From positions 1-19,498 of the forward strand of contig DSBB01000436.1 of NCBI GenBank assembly GCA_011046175.1: 19,498 nucleotides of DNA. The letters are read 5' to 3'. The position numbers were made by a program, and so were the translations under genes. Under the pieces are notes generated by a model that saw only the letters and a list, made by a program, of their open reading frames with translations, was not told where the DNA came from and ran no database searches. Shown here in pieces: positions 7,627 to 15,740 of this stretch (positions are counted from its first letter, which is position 1; each line of letters begins with the position of its first letter). The DNA comes from Candidatus Hydrogenedentota bacterium. GTDB lineage: Bacteria; Hydrogenedentota; Hydrogenedentia; Hydrogenedentales; CAITNO01.

Positions 7627-8664
7627 TTAGATGTCCTGTGGCAGGTTGATGTGTTGACCGGACGCCGCGGAATCATAAGCGGCCTGCAGCACGCGCATGT
7701 AACGCAATCCATCGGCAAAATCGGGATGGTAAGGGACGCCTTCCCGCACGGCTGCGACAAAATCCGCCTCCACCGTCCAATTCTCCAAATCATATTCTTC
7801 CGCCGGATGAAGCTGCACCGGTTCCATCGTGCCGTTACGCTTCAAATATAATATGTCGTTATTCGCGTCATAGTGAAGCGCGCCTTTGTCGCCGTAGATG
7901 TCTATGGCGTCTTCCGCGACTCCTGAGACGCCGCTGATGATGTAGTGTACCGGCAGACCGTCTCCAACAATTGTGTTTACAGCCATTTGATCGGGAATAT
8001 GCACGGTCGCAAATGCGCCGCTTTCATCCCGCCGCTCCGGGGTGTACAGAAATGTTTCCGCGCTGACCCGGCGCGTATTTCCAAGCCAACGGTGTATCAC
8101 TTCTATATACATGCCGAAAGTTTGCATGTTCAGTCCGGATATGTGGTGATCTTTGCGCCAGGTCATGGGTGTCGCCGCATCCACCCAGAGGCTTGAAAAA
8201 CTGCGGACATTCGCGTAACGGACGCTTCCGATAATGTCTTCACGTAGGATACGCGCAATGACGCGGTCAAAACGCATGCCAATGGGAACGGGACACAACG
8301 CGGCCACCTGGTCGGAAAAACAGGCCGCGTCATACATGAGTTCCGCTTCCTGGCGGTTGCGCGCCATGCGTGCTTGACAAAATACGTGTTTTCCCGCTTT
8401 CAACGCGGCAACGCTTACTTCGCAGTGCATATAGGGCCATGTGCCTATTACGACCGTATTTATGCCGTCATGCGCGACAATATCCCGCCATGTGTCGCAC
8501 ACTTCCGGTATGCCGTAATCCCGAGCGGCGCGCTCTGACGATGGACGCGAACGGTTTGCCACGGCGATAATTTTTACATCGCTAATCTTTTTGAAGCCCG
8601 GCACATGTCGTTCGCGGCAGATGCCGCCCAACCCGACGAAACCCAGTAAAATCTCCTCTGTCAT
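7627..8664 (-). CDS. Gfo/Idh/MocA-family NAD(P)-dependent oxidoreductase
   Basis: A 345-residue sugar or cyclitol dehydrogenase-like protein. The N-terminal Rossmann motif is GFVGLGGICRERHVPGF, followed by a C-terminal alpha/beta substrate domain. At the place of the usual EKP motif the sequence is FCQARMARNRQEAE; this variant removes the common lysine and occurs in a recognised branch of the family, so cofactor use or mechanism may differ (the protein may keep a tightly bound nucleotide). A possible active-site segment is WRKDHHISGLNMQTFG. ATG 8664 is preferred because AAGGGG lies five bases before it; the frame also allows GTG 8679, which overlaps the trpS stop. The gene heads a likely sugar-acid catabolic run with the aldolase and HAD genes. 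The substrate is unknown. Confidence 0.88.
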   Translation of the reverse strand: MTEEILLGFVGLGGICRERHVPGFKKISDVKIIAVANRSRPSSERAARDYGIPEVCDTWRDIVAHDGINTVVIGTWPYMHCEVSVAALKAGKHVFCQARMARNRQEAELMYDAACFSDQVAALCPVPIGMRFDRVIARILREDIIGSVRYANVRSFSSLWVDAATPMTWRKDHHISGLNMQTFGMYIEVIHRWLGNTRRVSAETFLYTPERRDESGAFATVHIPDQMAVNTIVGDGLPVHYIISGVSGVAEDAIDIYGDKGALHYDANNDILYLKRNGTMEPVQLHPAEEYDLENWTVEADFVAAVREGVPYHPDFADGLRYMRVLQAAYDSAASGQHINLPQDI

Positions 8665-8675
8665 ACCATCCCCTT

Positions 8676-9734
8676 TCACGCTCGGTAAAGGCTGCGGCCT
8701 ATACCCATCGCTTCCCGGCAGGACTCGACTGTTTCCAACGCCACAGGCGTCACCCGTTTGGCGTTTTCACGCAAAAAATCTTCAATGGATGCGTCATTAT
8801 TGTTTGGATCATTGTATTTTTCAATAATCGGCGCGTTAAACAGGGAAACATATTCCGCAACGGTTTTCTTCAGAGCCCCGTAAAACTTGCCGCCGGCGCG
8901 GTACTGCTCCAAGTAATCCAGATATACTTCCTGAGGAGCAAGCAGGGATAGTAAACGATACAGCACTCCCACGCCGGAAGGCATTTTTGCAATGACCATG
9001 TCCGGTTCATTGCTTTTTGTATCCAAAGGTTCCGGATCCGTGGTGGTGGGAACCGCTTTGATCTTGCGCAATACCGTGCTCGGATCATCAAGAAGATCAA
9101 GGGTGTTGTTTTCGCTTTTGCCCATCTTTTCGGAGCCGTCCAGCCCGGGCAAACGCAACGCGTCCCGCCCAAGCGGGCGCGGCACGTGCAACACCTCGCC
9201 AAAACGGTGATTGAACTTGGTCGCAATGTCGCATGCCATTTCCAGATGCTGACGCTGATCATCGCCCACGGGCACCGCGTCGGCGCGGACAATAAGGATG
9301 TCCGCCGCCATTAAAACAGGATAACCGAGCAGTCCATAGGAAAGGGGATTGCCTTCAACCTTCGGATCGCTTTGTACTTTCGACAATTTATCCTTGTACG
9401 TGGTGCCGCGTTCCAGATGGCCGATATTCGTGACCATGCCGAGCAACAAGGTCAATTCCGCGGTGCAGGGCAGATCGCTCTGCCGATAGATGACGGATTT
9501 TTGCGGGTCAAGACCGCATGCCACATAGGTGCGCAGCATGTCGAGGGTGGCGCGGTAAATTTCCTGACGGTCCGTTATGGTGGTCAAAGCATGGTAATCG
9601 GCGATGAAATAATAGCAACAGGCGCCTGTCTCCTGCAAGCGCAAAAAATGCTTGATTGCGCCGAAATAGTTGCCGTAATGCAGGCGGCCTGTCGGACGTA
9701 TTCCTGACAGGATGACTTCTTTTTCTTGTGACAT
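8676..9734 (-). CDS. trpS: Tryptophanyl-tRNA synthetase
   Basis: A 352-residue class Ic aminoacyl-tRNA synthetase that charges tRNA-Trp in the cytoplasm. The ATP-binding HIGH-type motif is HYGN (residues 19-22) in SGIRPTGRLHYGNYFGA, and the KMSKS-type loop is KMGKS (203-207) in GLDGSEKMGKSENN. Other family blocks are FIADYHALTT, MAADILIVRADAVPVGDDQ and HLEMACDIA. Length and order are normal for bacterial TrpS. ATG 9734 has AAGGA nine bases upstream, while the GTG at 9764 has no site. It lies 11 nt from the Gfo/Idh ATG, so the housekeeping gene and catabolic genes may share a transcript. A possible TATGCT -10 (9790-9785) lacks a good -35. Confidence 0.95.
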   Translation of the reverse strand: MSQEKEVILSGIRPTGRLHYGNYFGAIKHFLRLQETGACCYYFIADYHALTTITDRQEIYRATLDMLRTYVACGLDPQKSVIYRQSDLPCTAELTLLLGMVTNIGHLERGTTYKDKLSKVQSDPKVEGNPLSYGLLGYPVLMAADILIVRADAVPVGDDQRQHLEMACDIATKFNHRFGEVLHVPRPLGRDALRLPGLDGSEKMGKSENNTLDLLDDPSTVLRKIKAVPTTTDPEPLDTKSNEPDMVIAKMPSGVGVLYRLLSLLAPQEVYLDYLEQYRAGGKFYGALKKTVAEYVSLFNAPIIEKYNDPNNNDASIEDFLRENAKRVTPVALETVESCREAMGIGRSLYRA

Positions 9735-9814
9735 CAATTCTTTTCCTTTTTTGCGGGGATACACTCCACTGCGGCGAGATCACTAGCATAGCGGATTCCG
9801 CCCGCTGATTTCCA

Positions 9815-9843
9815 TAGACGATTTTTAAGCGCTGTGGTATACT
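9815..9843 (+). promoter_or_regulatory. Extended -10 promoter for the beta-propeller lipoprotein
   Basis: TAGACG (9815-9820, four of six) is followed by a 17-bp spacer and TATACT (9838-9843, five of six), preceded directly by TGG, the extended -10 pattern. Transcription would start near 9850, about 57 nt before the ATG at 9907. It lies in the gap divergent to trpS. Confidence 0.5.
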
Positions 9844-9906
9844 GTAGCGGAAGCTTGAATGGTGAGTTTTGGACGTGAAAGTCAAAAGTTCGTCGGGAAA
9901 AGAATT

Positions 9907-12753
9907 ATGAAAACGATGTCCATGCATCTTCTGGTGGTGTTGCTTGTTGTCACAACGTTGGCGGGGTGCCCTTGGCGGCGAGGCAATATTGAATTTACCA
10001 GCGCTGACATGGGCGTAAATTACCCTGGCGGCTTCACGGGGATTGCCGCGGACGGCAGCCGCGAGGAGGCGGCGGACGGTGGGGAACGTGAATTAATAGA
10101 GCCTGATGTGATCAGACGGCACAATAACCTGCTTTATATACTCAATCAATACCGCGGACTTGCCATTGTGGATTTATATACGGAGACAATGCTTTCCCAA
10201 ACGCCTCTCCTGGGGCGTCCCCGCGATCTGTATCTCGTCGGCAAGCGCGCTTATGTGCTTGTCAGTTGCGCTCAAGATGTCCATTACGGAGAATTCGGCT
10301 TCCACGTATTTTATAGTTCCCGGATTTATGTGCTGAACATCACCGATCCGGCCAAGGTCGTAATTGAAGGCGTATCAGATTTTGAAGGCGATCTGGTGGA
10401 CAGCCGTTTGGTGGGCGACGTCATTTATGTGGTATGCAGCGATTACACATGGTATGAAGGCATATCCGGAGGCGATGTCGTCATGACGGACGCCGCGCGA
10501 AAATCGTACGGTTCCGTCAAGGCGACAAGCTTCAACATAGCGAATCCGGTCAACATCACTGCGGTGGACACCCTTTCATTCCCAGGACATGGCAACCTCA
10601 TTCAAGCCACAAACTACGCGATATTCAGCGTCACCTCCGATTGGGATTCGACGGGTGGCGCAACAAGTTATATCAACTACATTGACATAACCGATCCGCA
10701 GGGTAAAATCACGCTCCGAGGGGTTGCAACAGCGCCGGGATATATGACCGACCGCTTCAAAATGGATGCATGGGAAAATGTTTTGAGGGTCGTTACAAAT
10801 ACCGGCTGGCCGGAACAGGAAACATACATAACCACATTTGATATTGCAAATCCCGACCAAATACGGCAGTTGGGACAAACCATGCTCGCCGACGCCTCCG
10901 GCGAAACGCTTTTTGCCACGCGTTTTGACGGCCCGCGCGCGTACATCGTCACCTATTTTATGGTGGACCCGCTGTTCGTGATCGATCTTTCCGATCCGGC
11001 AAATCCACAAGTGAAGGGGGAATTGAAAGTACCCGGCTGGTCCACGCACATAGAACCTTTGGGCGACAGACTTATTGCGTTGGGTGTGGATGACAAGGAT
11101 GGCGGGCGCAGGGTTATGGTAAGCCTTTTCGACGTTGGCGATCCCGGGAATCCGCAACGCCTTGCGTATGAAAGTTTCGGCGATGATTGGGCGTGGTCCT
11201 CGGCATATCATGACGTGAAAGCTTTTACCATTACCGAAGACATGCTGCTGATTCCATTCAGCGGTTGGAATGACACAGGCGGTTATGACCGATTGCAGTT
11301 CCTATCCTACACAAGAGACACCCTTGACACACGCGGACATGTGGATTTGCAGGGAAGCGCGCTGCGGTCGTTCGGCTATGAGGGCCTTTATTATGCCGTG
11401 ACCCAGGAACAACTTGCCGTCATTGATTCATCGAATATAATGGCGCCCTTTATCGCCGCCGCCGTTCCTTTGGCGGAAAACCTGGTGGATACGGCGCCGC
11501 TTCCCAATGGCTGGCTTGTTGAAGTCGTTTCCAGAAATGACTCGAGGGACACCGTGTTGTACGTATCCGAACCGATCTCCGGCGCGGTGGGCAATGCCGT
11601 TTCCATTGCCGTGTCCAATGTAACGGATACGTTCGTATGGCATAACGCCCTTGTCCTAGTGGGCGAAGTATATGAATATGAGCCTGAATATAATGCCCGG
11701 TATCATGTGTATCTTGTTGATTACCGCGTACCGCAAAAACCCGTTTTACGGCGCGAGTGGCAGGTTGACATGCAGCCTTGGTGGGGTTGGGGTTGGTATT
11801 ATCCCGCAATGGAAGTGGATGCGATTCGCCGCGGGAAAACCGCGAAACAGTACTGGAATATCTATGGCGGCGACGCCAAACGCGCGTGTATGGAAGGCGA
11901 TTTTCTGTTGTTGCGCGGCGTTGTCGGTGATTACGACAGGACGCTTGGCGAGGCAGAGCCCTTGGAAGGGGCGGCCTTAATAGACGTTGCCGATGAGGAA
12001 AGTCTCGTGCTTGTTGGTCTCGGATACGAGCAGGTTGTTGACATTAAGGCGGCAGAGGGGCAATTCTACATAACCGGCAAAATTCAAGCGGGAAATGATC
12101 GGCAACGGCGAAGCCTCTGCGCTTATTACCTGCACATTTTGAATCCGGCAACGCAAGAGGTGGAAAACACGTACAATGTCCCGGGAATATTTCGACATTT
12201 GCTGCCGGAAACGAATTATCTGCTTTTTGAAGACCACCAATACACCGATGAGTGGAATATAATAACACTGGCGAGATGTGTTGAAGTGACTAAAAAGAAA
12301 GTGCGCGTGTTAAATTCATTGGCAATGCCGTCGGGGTATTGGGACATCGCGCCGGACGGCTCAAATCTGTGGTATTGCGGACATCATGATGCGTATGAGG
12401 ATGAACAAGGCGCCGACGGAACACCCGTTTCATCCGATTCGAACCGCCTGAAACAGGATGGCGCCGGCGCTTGGATATTGGGAAAATACACGGTGGATGA
12501 ATCCGGCGCTTTTACACATAAGCAGGAACTGACGTTGGGACCAATCTGGTGTGATCTGCTGAACGTAAAAAATAACCAAGCCTATATATCTGTGCAATCT
12601 GCCGCATTGGCGCATTGCAACTTTGATTTGTCACCACCCGCCGTCGAGGAAATCATTCCCATCACGGGGTATCCGAGAACCATCCGATTCAGTACGAACA
12701 ACGTGTACATATCATTGGGCTACAACGGACTGACGCTATTGCCGCTCCTGTAA
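9907..12753 (+). CDS. Large beta-propeller domain lipoprotein (PF09826/COG4880-like)
   Basis: A 948-residue exported lipoprotein. The signal peptide ends in the lipobox LAGC with Cys21 as the lipidated residue, so it is anchored on the outer side of a membrane. The first two thirds match the secreted C-terminal beta-propeller family distantly related to WD-40 proteins: repeated segments such as IEPDVIRRHNNLLYIL, DPLFVIDLSDPANPQ (about 353-367) and LFDVGDPGNPQRLAYES. The last third has further propeller-like strands but is less recognisable. A striking aromatic stretch, PWWGWGWYYP, lies near residues 623-632. The start at 9907 is chosen because it directly precedes the signal peptide; an ATG at 9859 would add 16 residues ahead of it and nearly coincide with the predicted transcription start. 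Function is unknown; such proteins are usually considered binding or scaffold proteins. It stands alone, divergent from trpS. Confidence 0.83.
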   Translation: MKTMSMHLLVVLLVVTTLAGCPWRRGNIEFTSADMGVNYPGGFTGIAADGSREEAADGGERELIEPDVIRRHNNLLYILNQYRGLAIVDLYTETMLSQTPLLGRPRDLYLVGKRAYVLVSCAQDVHYGEFGFHVFYSSRIYVLNITDPAKVVIEGVSDFEGDLVDSRLVGDVIYVVCSDYTWYEGISGGDVVMTDAARKSYGSVKATSFNIANPVNITAVDTLSFPGHGNLIQATNYAIFSVTSDWDSTGGATSYINYIDITDPQGKITLRGVATAPGYMTDRFKMDAWENVLRVVTNTGWPEQETYITTFDIANPDQIRQLGQTMLADASGETLFATRFDGPRAYIVTYFMVDPLFVIDLSDPANPQVKGELKVPGWSTHIEPLGDRLIALGVDDKDGGRRVMVSLFDVGDPGNPQRLAYESFGDDWAWSSAYHDVKAFTITEDMLLIPFSGWNDTGGYDRLQFLSYTRDTLDTRGHVDLQGSALRSFGYEGLYYAVTQEQLAVIDSSNIMAPFIAAAVPLAENLVDTAPLPNGWLVEVVSRNDSRDTVLYVSEPISGAVGNAVSIAVSNVTDTFVWHNALVLVGEVYEYEPEYNARYHVYLVDYRVPQKPVLRREWQVDMQPWWGWGWYYPAMEVDAIRRGKTAKQYWNIYGGDAKRACMEGDFLLLRGVVGDYDRTLGEAEPLEGAALIDVADEESLVLVGLGYEQVVDIKAAEGQFYITGKIQAGNDRQRRSLCAYYLHILNPATQEVENTYNVPGIFRHLLPETNYLLFEDHQYTDEWNIITLARCVEVTKKKVRVLNSLAMPSGYWDIAPDGSNLWYCGHHDAYEDEQGADGTPVSSDSNRLKQDGAGAWILGKYTVDESGAFTHKQELTLGPIWCDLLNVKNNQAYISVQSAALAHCNFDLSPPAVEEIIPITGYPRTIRFSTNNVYISLGYNGLTLLPLL

Positions 12754-12811
12754 CAGGCAGACGCAAGTGTTACGCATCAAACGAAATAGACTTATCCAGT
12801 CAAAAGAAAAT

Positions 12812-12835
12812 GCGGGGCGACCCGTCGTTTTGTTT
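12812..12835. terminator. Weak intrinsic terminator, possibly bidirectional
   Basis: CGGG-GCGA-CCCG (12813-12824) forms a four-pair stem, extended by one G-T pair, with a GNRA loop. It is followed by TTTTGTTT on the plus strand and preceded by AAAAGAAAA, so a T tract exists in either direction. The stem is short, so the strength is doubtful. It lies 58 nt after the lipoprotein stop. Confidence 0.4.
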
Positions 12836-12855
12836 ATCGGGAAAATCTGAAAAAT

Positions 12856-12884
12856 TTGATTTATGCCGGAGAACCTTGTATCCT
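12856..12884 (+). promoter_or_regulatory. Possible promoter for the folK-panBCD run
   Basis: TTGATT (12856-12861), a 17-bp spacer and TATCCT (12879-12884), each four of six matches. Transcription would start near 12891, 25 nt before the folK ATG. The position just after a possible terminator is sensible, but the boxes are only moderate. Confidence 0.35.
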
Positions 12885-12915
12885 ACAGCAGCGGCAGTTT
12901 TATCGGATAGAGTCA

Positions 12916-13425
12916 ATGACGAAGCAACAGTCAACAGTTTATTTGTGTTTAGGCGCCAATCTTGGCGACCGGCTGTTGGCATTACGGCAATCTGTTCGAC
13001 ATCTTGACGAACGCGATGACTTGAATGTGCGCAAAGTATCAGGCGCTTACGAAACTGAACCGTGGGGGTTGCCGGAGCAACCCAAATTTCTGAACATAGC
13101 AGTGGAGATTGAGACGGCGCTTGCGCCGCTTGAACTTCTGCATGCGGTGAAAGCGTTGGAAAAACGCATGGGACGCCTGCCGGAAGAGCGTTGGGGCCCC
13201 CGCCCGATTGATATTGACATTATCCTGTGGGGGCGGCTGGTAATGCGCACGCCGGAGCTGACCCTGCCGCATGAACACTTCAGGGTTCGTCATTTTGTGC
13301 TGGCCCCGCTTGCCGAAATTGCGCCCTGCGCGTTGGACCCGGAAACCGGGCTTACCGTGAGTGAACTGTTGCATGATATTGAGCCGCAGGCGGCGATAAG
13401 ACGCGCCGATGTGATATTTTCTTGA
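12916..13425 (+). CDS. folK: 6-hydroxymethyl-7,8-dihydropterin pyrophosphokinase
   Basis: A 169-residue HPPK that transfers pyrophosphate from ATP to 6-hydroxymethyl-dihydropterin in folate synthesis. Family motifs are all present: LCLGANLGDR at the N-terminus, SGAYETEPWG, QPKFLNIAVEI, the signature RWGPRPIDIDIILWG with the metal-binding Asp pair, and LPHEHFRVRHFVLAPL. The ATG at 12916 matches the family start; a TTG at 12856 in the same frame overlaps the predicted promoter and is rejected. It is followed 65 nt later by panB. The linkage makes sense since PanB consumes 5,10-methylene-tetrahydrofolate. Confidence 0.93.
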   Translation: MTKQQSTVYLCLGANLGDRLLALRQSVRHLDERDDLNVRKVSGAYETEPWGLPEQPKFLNIAVEIETALAPLELLHAVKALEKRMGRLPEERWGPRPIDIDIILWGRLVMRTPELTLPHEHFRVRHFVLAPLAEIAPCALDPETGLTVSELLHDIEPQAAIRRADVIFS

Positions 13426-13490
13426 ACCGCTCCGCTTGGAGCCCAACCAAGGGACCGGGACGGGTTCGTCACGGTTCAGGGAAGAGAGAT

Positions 13491-14285
13491 ATGGGAGCAA
13501 TAACAGCAGCATCCTTTCGCGCGTTAAAAGCGAAGGGCGAAAAAATTGCAGTTCTTACGGCTTACGACTACCCCACGGCGACGCTGATGGACGAAGCGGG
13601 CGTGGATGCCGTGCTCGTCGGCGATTCGGTCGCACAAGCCGTCATGGGAATGGAAAACACCCTGGGCGTGACCATGGATATGATGATGCACCATGTGCGT
13701 ATGGTGCGCCGGGCGGTAAAACGCGCCATGTTGATTGCCGACATGCCCTACCTTTCCTACCAAATAAGCCCTGAAGAGGCGGTTCGCAATGCCGGACGCT
13801 TCATTAGTGAAGGCGGCGCGCAGGGTGTAAAAATTGAAGGACCGGTCGTTTATTTCGGAGAGGTGATTCGCAGTTTGACCAAAGCGGCCATTCCCGTCAT
13901 GGGGCATATAGGGCTTACCCCGCAGTCTATTCACCAGATGGGTGGATACAAAATACAAGGGCGCGGAGAAGACAAGGCAAGACGCCTGCGCATGGAGGCG
14001 CTGGAACTTCAGAGCGTAGGATGTTTCGCAATCGTGTTGGAATGCGTCCCCGCGGAAGTGGCAAAGGAAATTACGTTAAGCCTTTCCGTGCCCACAATCG
14101 GCATCGGCGCAGGCCCCGACTGTGACGGGCAAGTGCTGGTAAATCATGATATGCTGGGCTGGGGAAAAACAAAATTCACCAAGACCTATGTGGATGTGCG
14201 CGGCGCGATGAGCGCAGCGTTCGGTTCTTATGTGGAAGAAGTCAAAAAGGGCGTTTTCCCGGGTCCGGAGCATTGTTACGAGTGA
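13491..14285 (+). CDS. panB: 3-methyl-2-oxobutanoate hydroxymethyltransferase (ketopantoate synthase)
   Basis: A 264-residue TIM-barrel enzyme that moves a hydroxymethyl group from 5,10-methylene-tetrahydrofolate to 3-methyl-2-oxobutanoate, giving ketopantoate, the first committed step of pantothenate and CoA synthesis. Metal and active-site residues are visible: LTAYDYPTA, VGDS with Asp45, IADMP with Asp84, KIEG with Glu116, the LECVP block with a catalytic Glu, and IGIGAGPDCDGQVLV. The ATG at 13491 fits the family N-terminus; the frame is open back to a TTG at 13422 overlapping the folK stop. The stop TGA overlaps the panC GTG (GTGA), indicating translational coupling. Confidence 0.95.
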   Translation: MGAITAASFRALKAKGEKIAVLTAYDYPTATLMDEAGVDAVLVGDSVAQAVMGMENTLGVTMDMMMHHVRMVRRAVKRAMLIADMPYLSYQISPEEAVRNAGRFISEGGAQGVKIEGPVVYFGEVIRSLTKAAIPVMGHIGLTPQSIHQMGGYKIQGRGEDKARRLRMEALELQSVGCFAIVLECVPAEVAKEITLSLSVPTIGIGAGPDCDGQVLVNHDMLGWGKTKFTKTYVDVRGAMSAAFGSYVEEVKKGVFPGPEHCYE

Positions 14286-15133
14286 AGATTATTCAATCTC
14301 CGGAAGAGATGCGCGCATGGTCGGATGAACAGCGGCGGCGCAACAGGACAATCGGGTTTGTGCCCACAATGGGAGCGCTTCATGAAGGGCACTTAAGCCT
14401 TGTGCGCGCCGCCGTGAACGGAAATGATGCGGGCGTAGCGAGCATTTTTGTGAATCCGACGCAGTTCGCGCCCACTGAAGATTTCGACCAATATCCGCGC
14501 CCCTTTGAAGATGACCTGGCAAAACTGGGCGCGGAAAAGGTGGAAGTCGTTTACGCCCCCGACGCGGCAGGCATGTATCCGGACGCCTTCTCCACATACG
14601 TTCTGGTGGAAAAGGTCAGCCAGGGATTATGCGCCGGAAGCCGGCCGCATTTCTTCCGCGGCGTGGCCACGGTGGTGGCAAAGTTGTTTAACGCCGTGAA
14701 GCCGCATCGGGCGTATTTCGGCCAAAAAGACGCGCAGCAATGCGCTGTGATAAAACGCATGACGCGCGATCTGGATATGGGCGTCGAGATTGTTGAAATG
14801 CCCATTGTTCGCGAACCTGACGGACTTGCCATGAGCTCGCGCAACCAGTATTTGACGGAAGAAGACAGACGAAAGGCGTTGTGTCTTTCCCGGGCGCTGT
14901 TTCTGGCGGAAGAAATGCTCAAAAATGGCGAGCGGAATGCGCAGGTTATTATAAGTGCAGTGCGCAACGCCATGCGTGATGTGACCATTGATTATGTCGC
15001 TTTGGTGGACGCTGAAACAATGGCGCCGCTGGAAACGGTGACCCGTCCGGCAACGCTGGCGGTGGCGGCATTGTTGCCCACGGCGCGGCTTATTGATAAT
15101 ATAAAGTTTGACCCAGGCGCGCGAAAGATGTGA
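14282..15133 (+). CDS. panC: Pantothenate synthetase (pantoate-beta-alanine ligase)
   Basis: A 283-residue ligase that joins pantoate and beta-alanine with ATP through a pantoyl-adenylate. Motifs: GFVPTMGALHEGHLSLV with the HIGH-like HEGH at 34-37, SIFVNPTQFAPTEDFDQYPR, YFGQKDAQQ, and REPDGLAMSSRNQYL near the nucleotide site. The start GTG at 14282 overlaps the panB stop by three bases and gives MKIIQSPEEM, the expected N-terminus; GGAG lies about 12 bases before it. Length is standard and no key residue is missing. Confidence 0.94.
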   Translation: MKIIQSPEEMRAWSDEQRRRNRTIGFVPTMGALHEGHLSLVRAAVNGNDAGVASIFVNPTQFAPTEDFDQYPRPFEDDLAKLGAEKVEVVYAPDAAGMYPDAFSTYVLVEKVSQGLCAGSRPHFFRGVATVVAKLFNAVKPHRAYFGQKDAQQCAVIKRMTRDLDMGVEIVEMPIVREPDGLAMSSRNQYLTEEDRRKALCLSRALFLAEEMLKNGERNAQVIISAVRNAMRDVTIDYVALVDAETMAPLETVTRPATLAVAALLPTARLIDNIKFDPGARKM

Positions 15134-15187
15134 CCCGATATGGTATCGGGCATGTACCAACGACGCCGGAAAGGAGTTCGCAGGCTT

Positions 15188-15544
15188 ATGCTGGTGACAA
15201 TGATGAAAAGCAAGGTGCATCGCGCAACGGTGACGGAAGCGAACCTTCACTACAAAGGCAGCTTGACCTTGGACCGTGATCTCATGGAAGCGGCAGGCAT
15301 GCTCGAGTATGAACAGGTGCAGGTGTTAAACATCAACACGGGCGACCGGTTCACCACGTATATCATCGAAGGTGAACGCGGAAGCGGTGTCGTTTGCCTC
15401 AACGGCGCCGCAGCAAGGCTTGGACAGCCGGGGGATTTGATCATTGCGCTCACATACGCGCAAATGGACGCGGATGAGGCCGCCGCCCATCGTCCGATTA
15501 TTGTTCATGTGGATGAAAACAACCGAATCACGGAAATTCAGTAG
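15188..15544 (+). CDS. panD: Aspartate 1-decarboxylase (pyruvoyl enzyme)
   Basis: A 118-residue proenzyme that makes beta-alanine from L-aspartate for PanC. It cleaves itself between Gly24 and Ser25 to form the pyruvoyl cofactor; HYKGSLTLD with G24-S25 is at exactly the expected position. LNGAAARLGQPGDLIIALTYAQM is the usual C-terminal core (shown here split as LNGAAARLGQPGD and IIALTYAQM). AAGGAG lies 11 bases before the ATG, and the N-terminus MLVTMMKSKVHRATVTEA matches the family. It is the only complete gene here ending in TAG, and it ends at family length. It follows panC by 54 nt and completes a panB-panC-panD operon. Confidence 0.95.
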   Translation: MLVTMMKSKVHRATVTEANLHYKGSLTLDRDLMEAAGMLEYEQVQVLNINTGDRFTTYIIEGERGSGVVCLNGAAARLGQPGDLIIALTYAQMDADEAAAHRPIIVHVDENNRITEIQ

Positions 15545-15740
15545 ACGCTTTGCGGCGCGTCTGCGCGATTTGCGAAAACGCCTGGCGCAGCCATTGCGCA
15601 AGGCGCAAAAGCCGCTTCAGCGCCTGAGTTGCGGACAGCGCCCGCGCTTGCGGGTTATATATGGTTCTTATGTTCGGACATGGTGTGGCAATGAAATTGA
15701 TGTCATAGTGATGTGAACATCTGAGCTGGAGGAATTTCTT
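15545..15740 (+). other. Spacer between panD and ybeY with hairpins
   Basis: A 196-nt gap. It holds a perfect hairpin TTGCGC-AAG-GCGCAA (15594-15608) and an overlapping alternative AGGCGC (15601-15606) pairing with GCGCCT (15620-15625); the two cannot form together. No T tract follows, so it is not a standard terminator. Short open frames cross it but none has a ribosome site or a recognisable product. Confidence 0.35.
15728..15733 (+). promoter_or_regulatory. Ribosome binding site supporting a GTG start for ybeY
   Basis: GGAGGA lies seven bases before the GTG at 15741. It supports an otherwise uncommon start codon. Confidence 0.75.

Noticed and set aside
6889..7851. A 320-codon plus-strand frame
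   Set aside because: It lies opposite the KDPG aldolase and the ends of two other recognised genes; its translation is His/Arg-rich and unlike any family I know.
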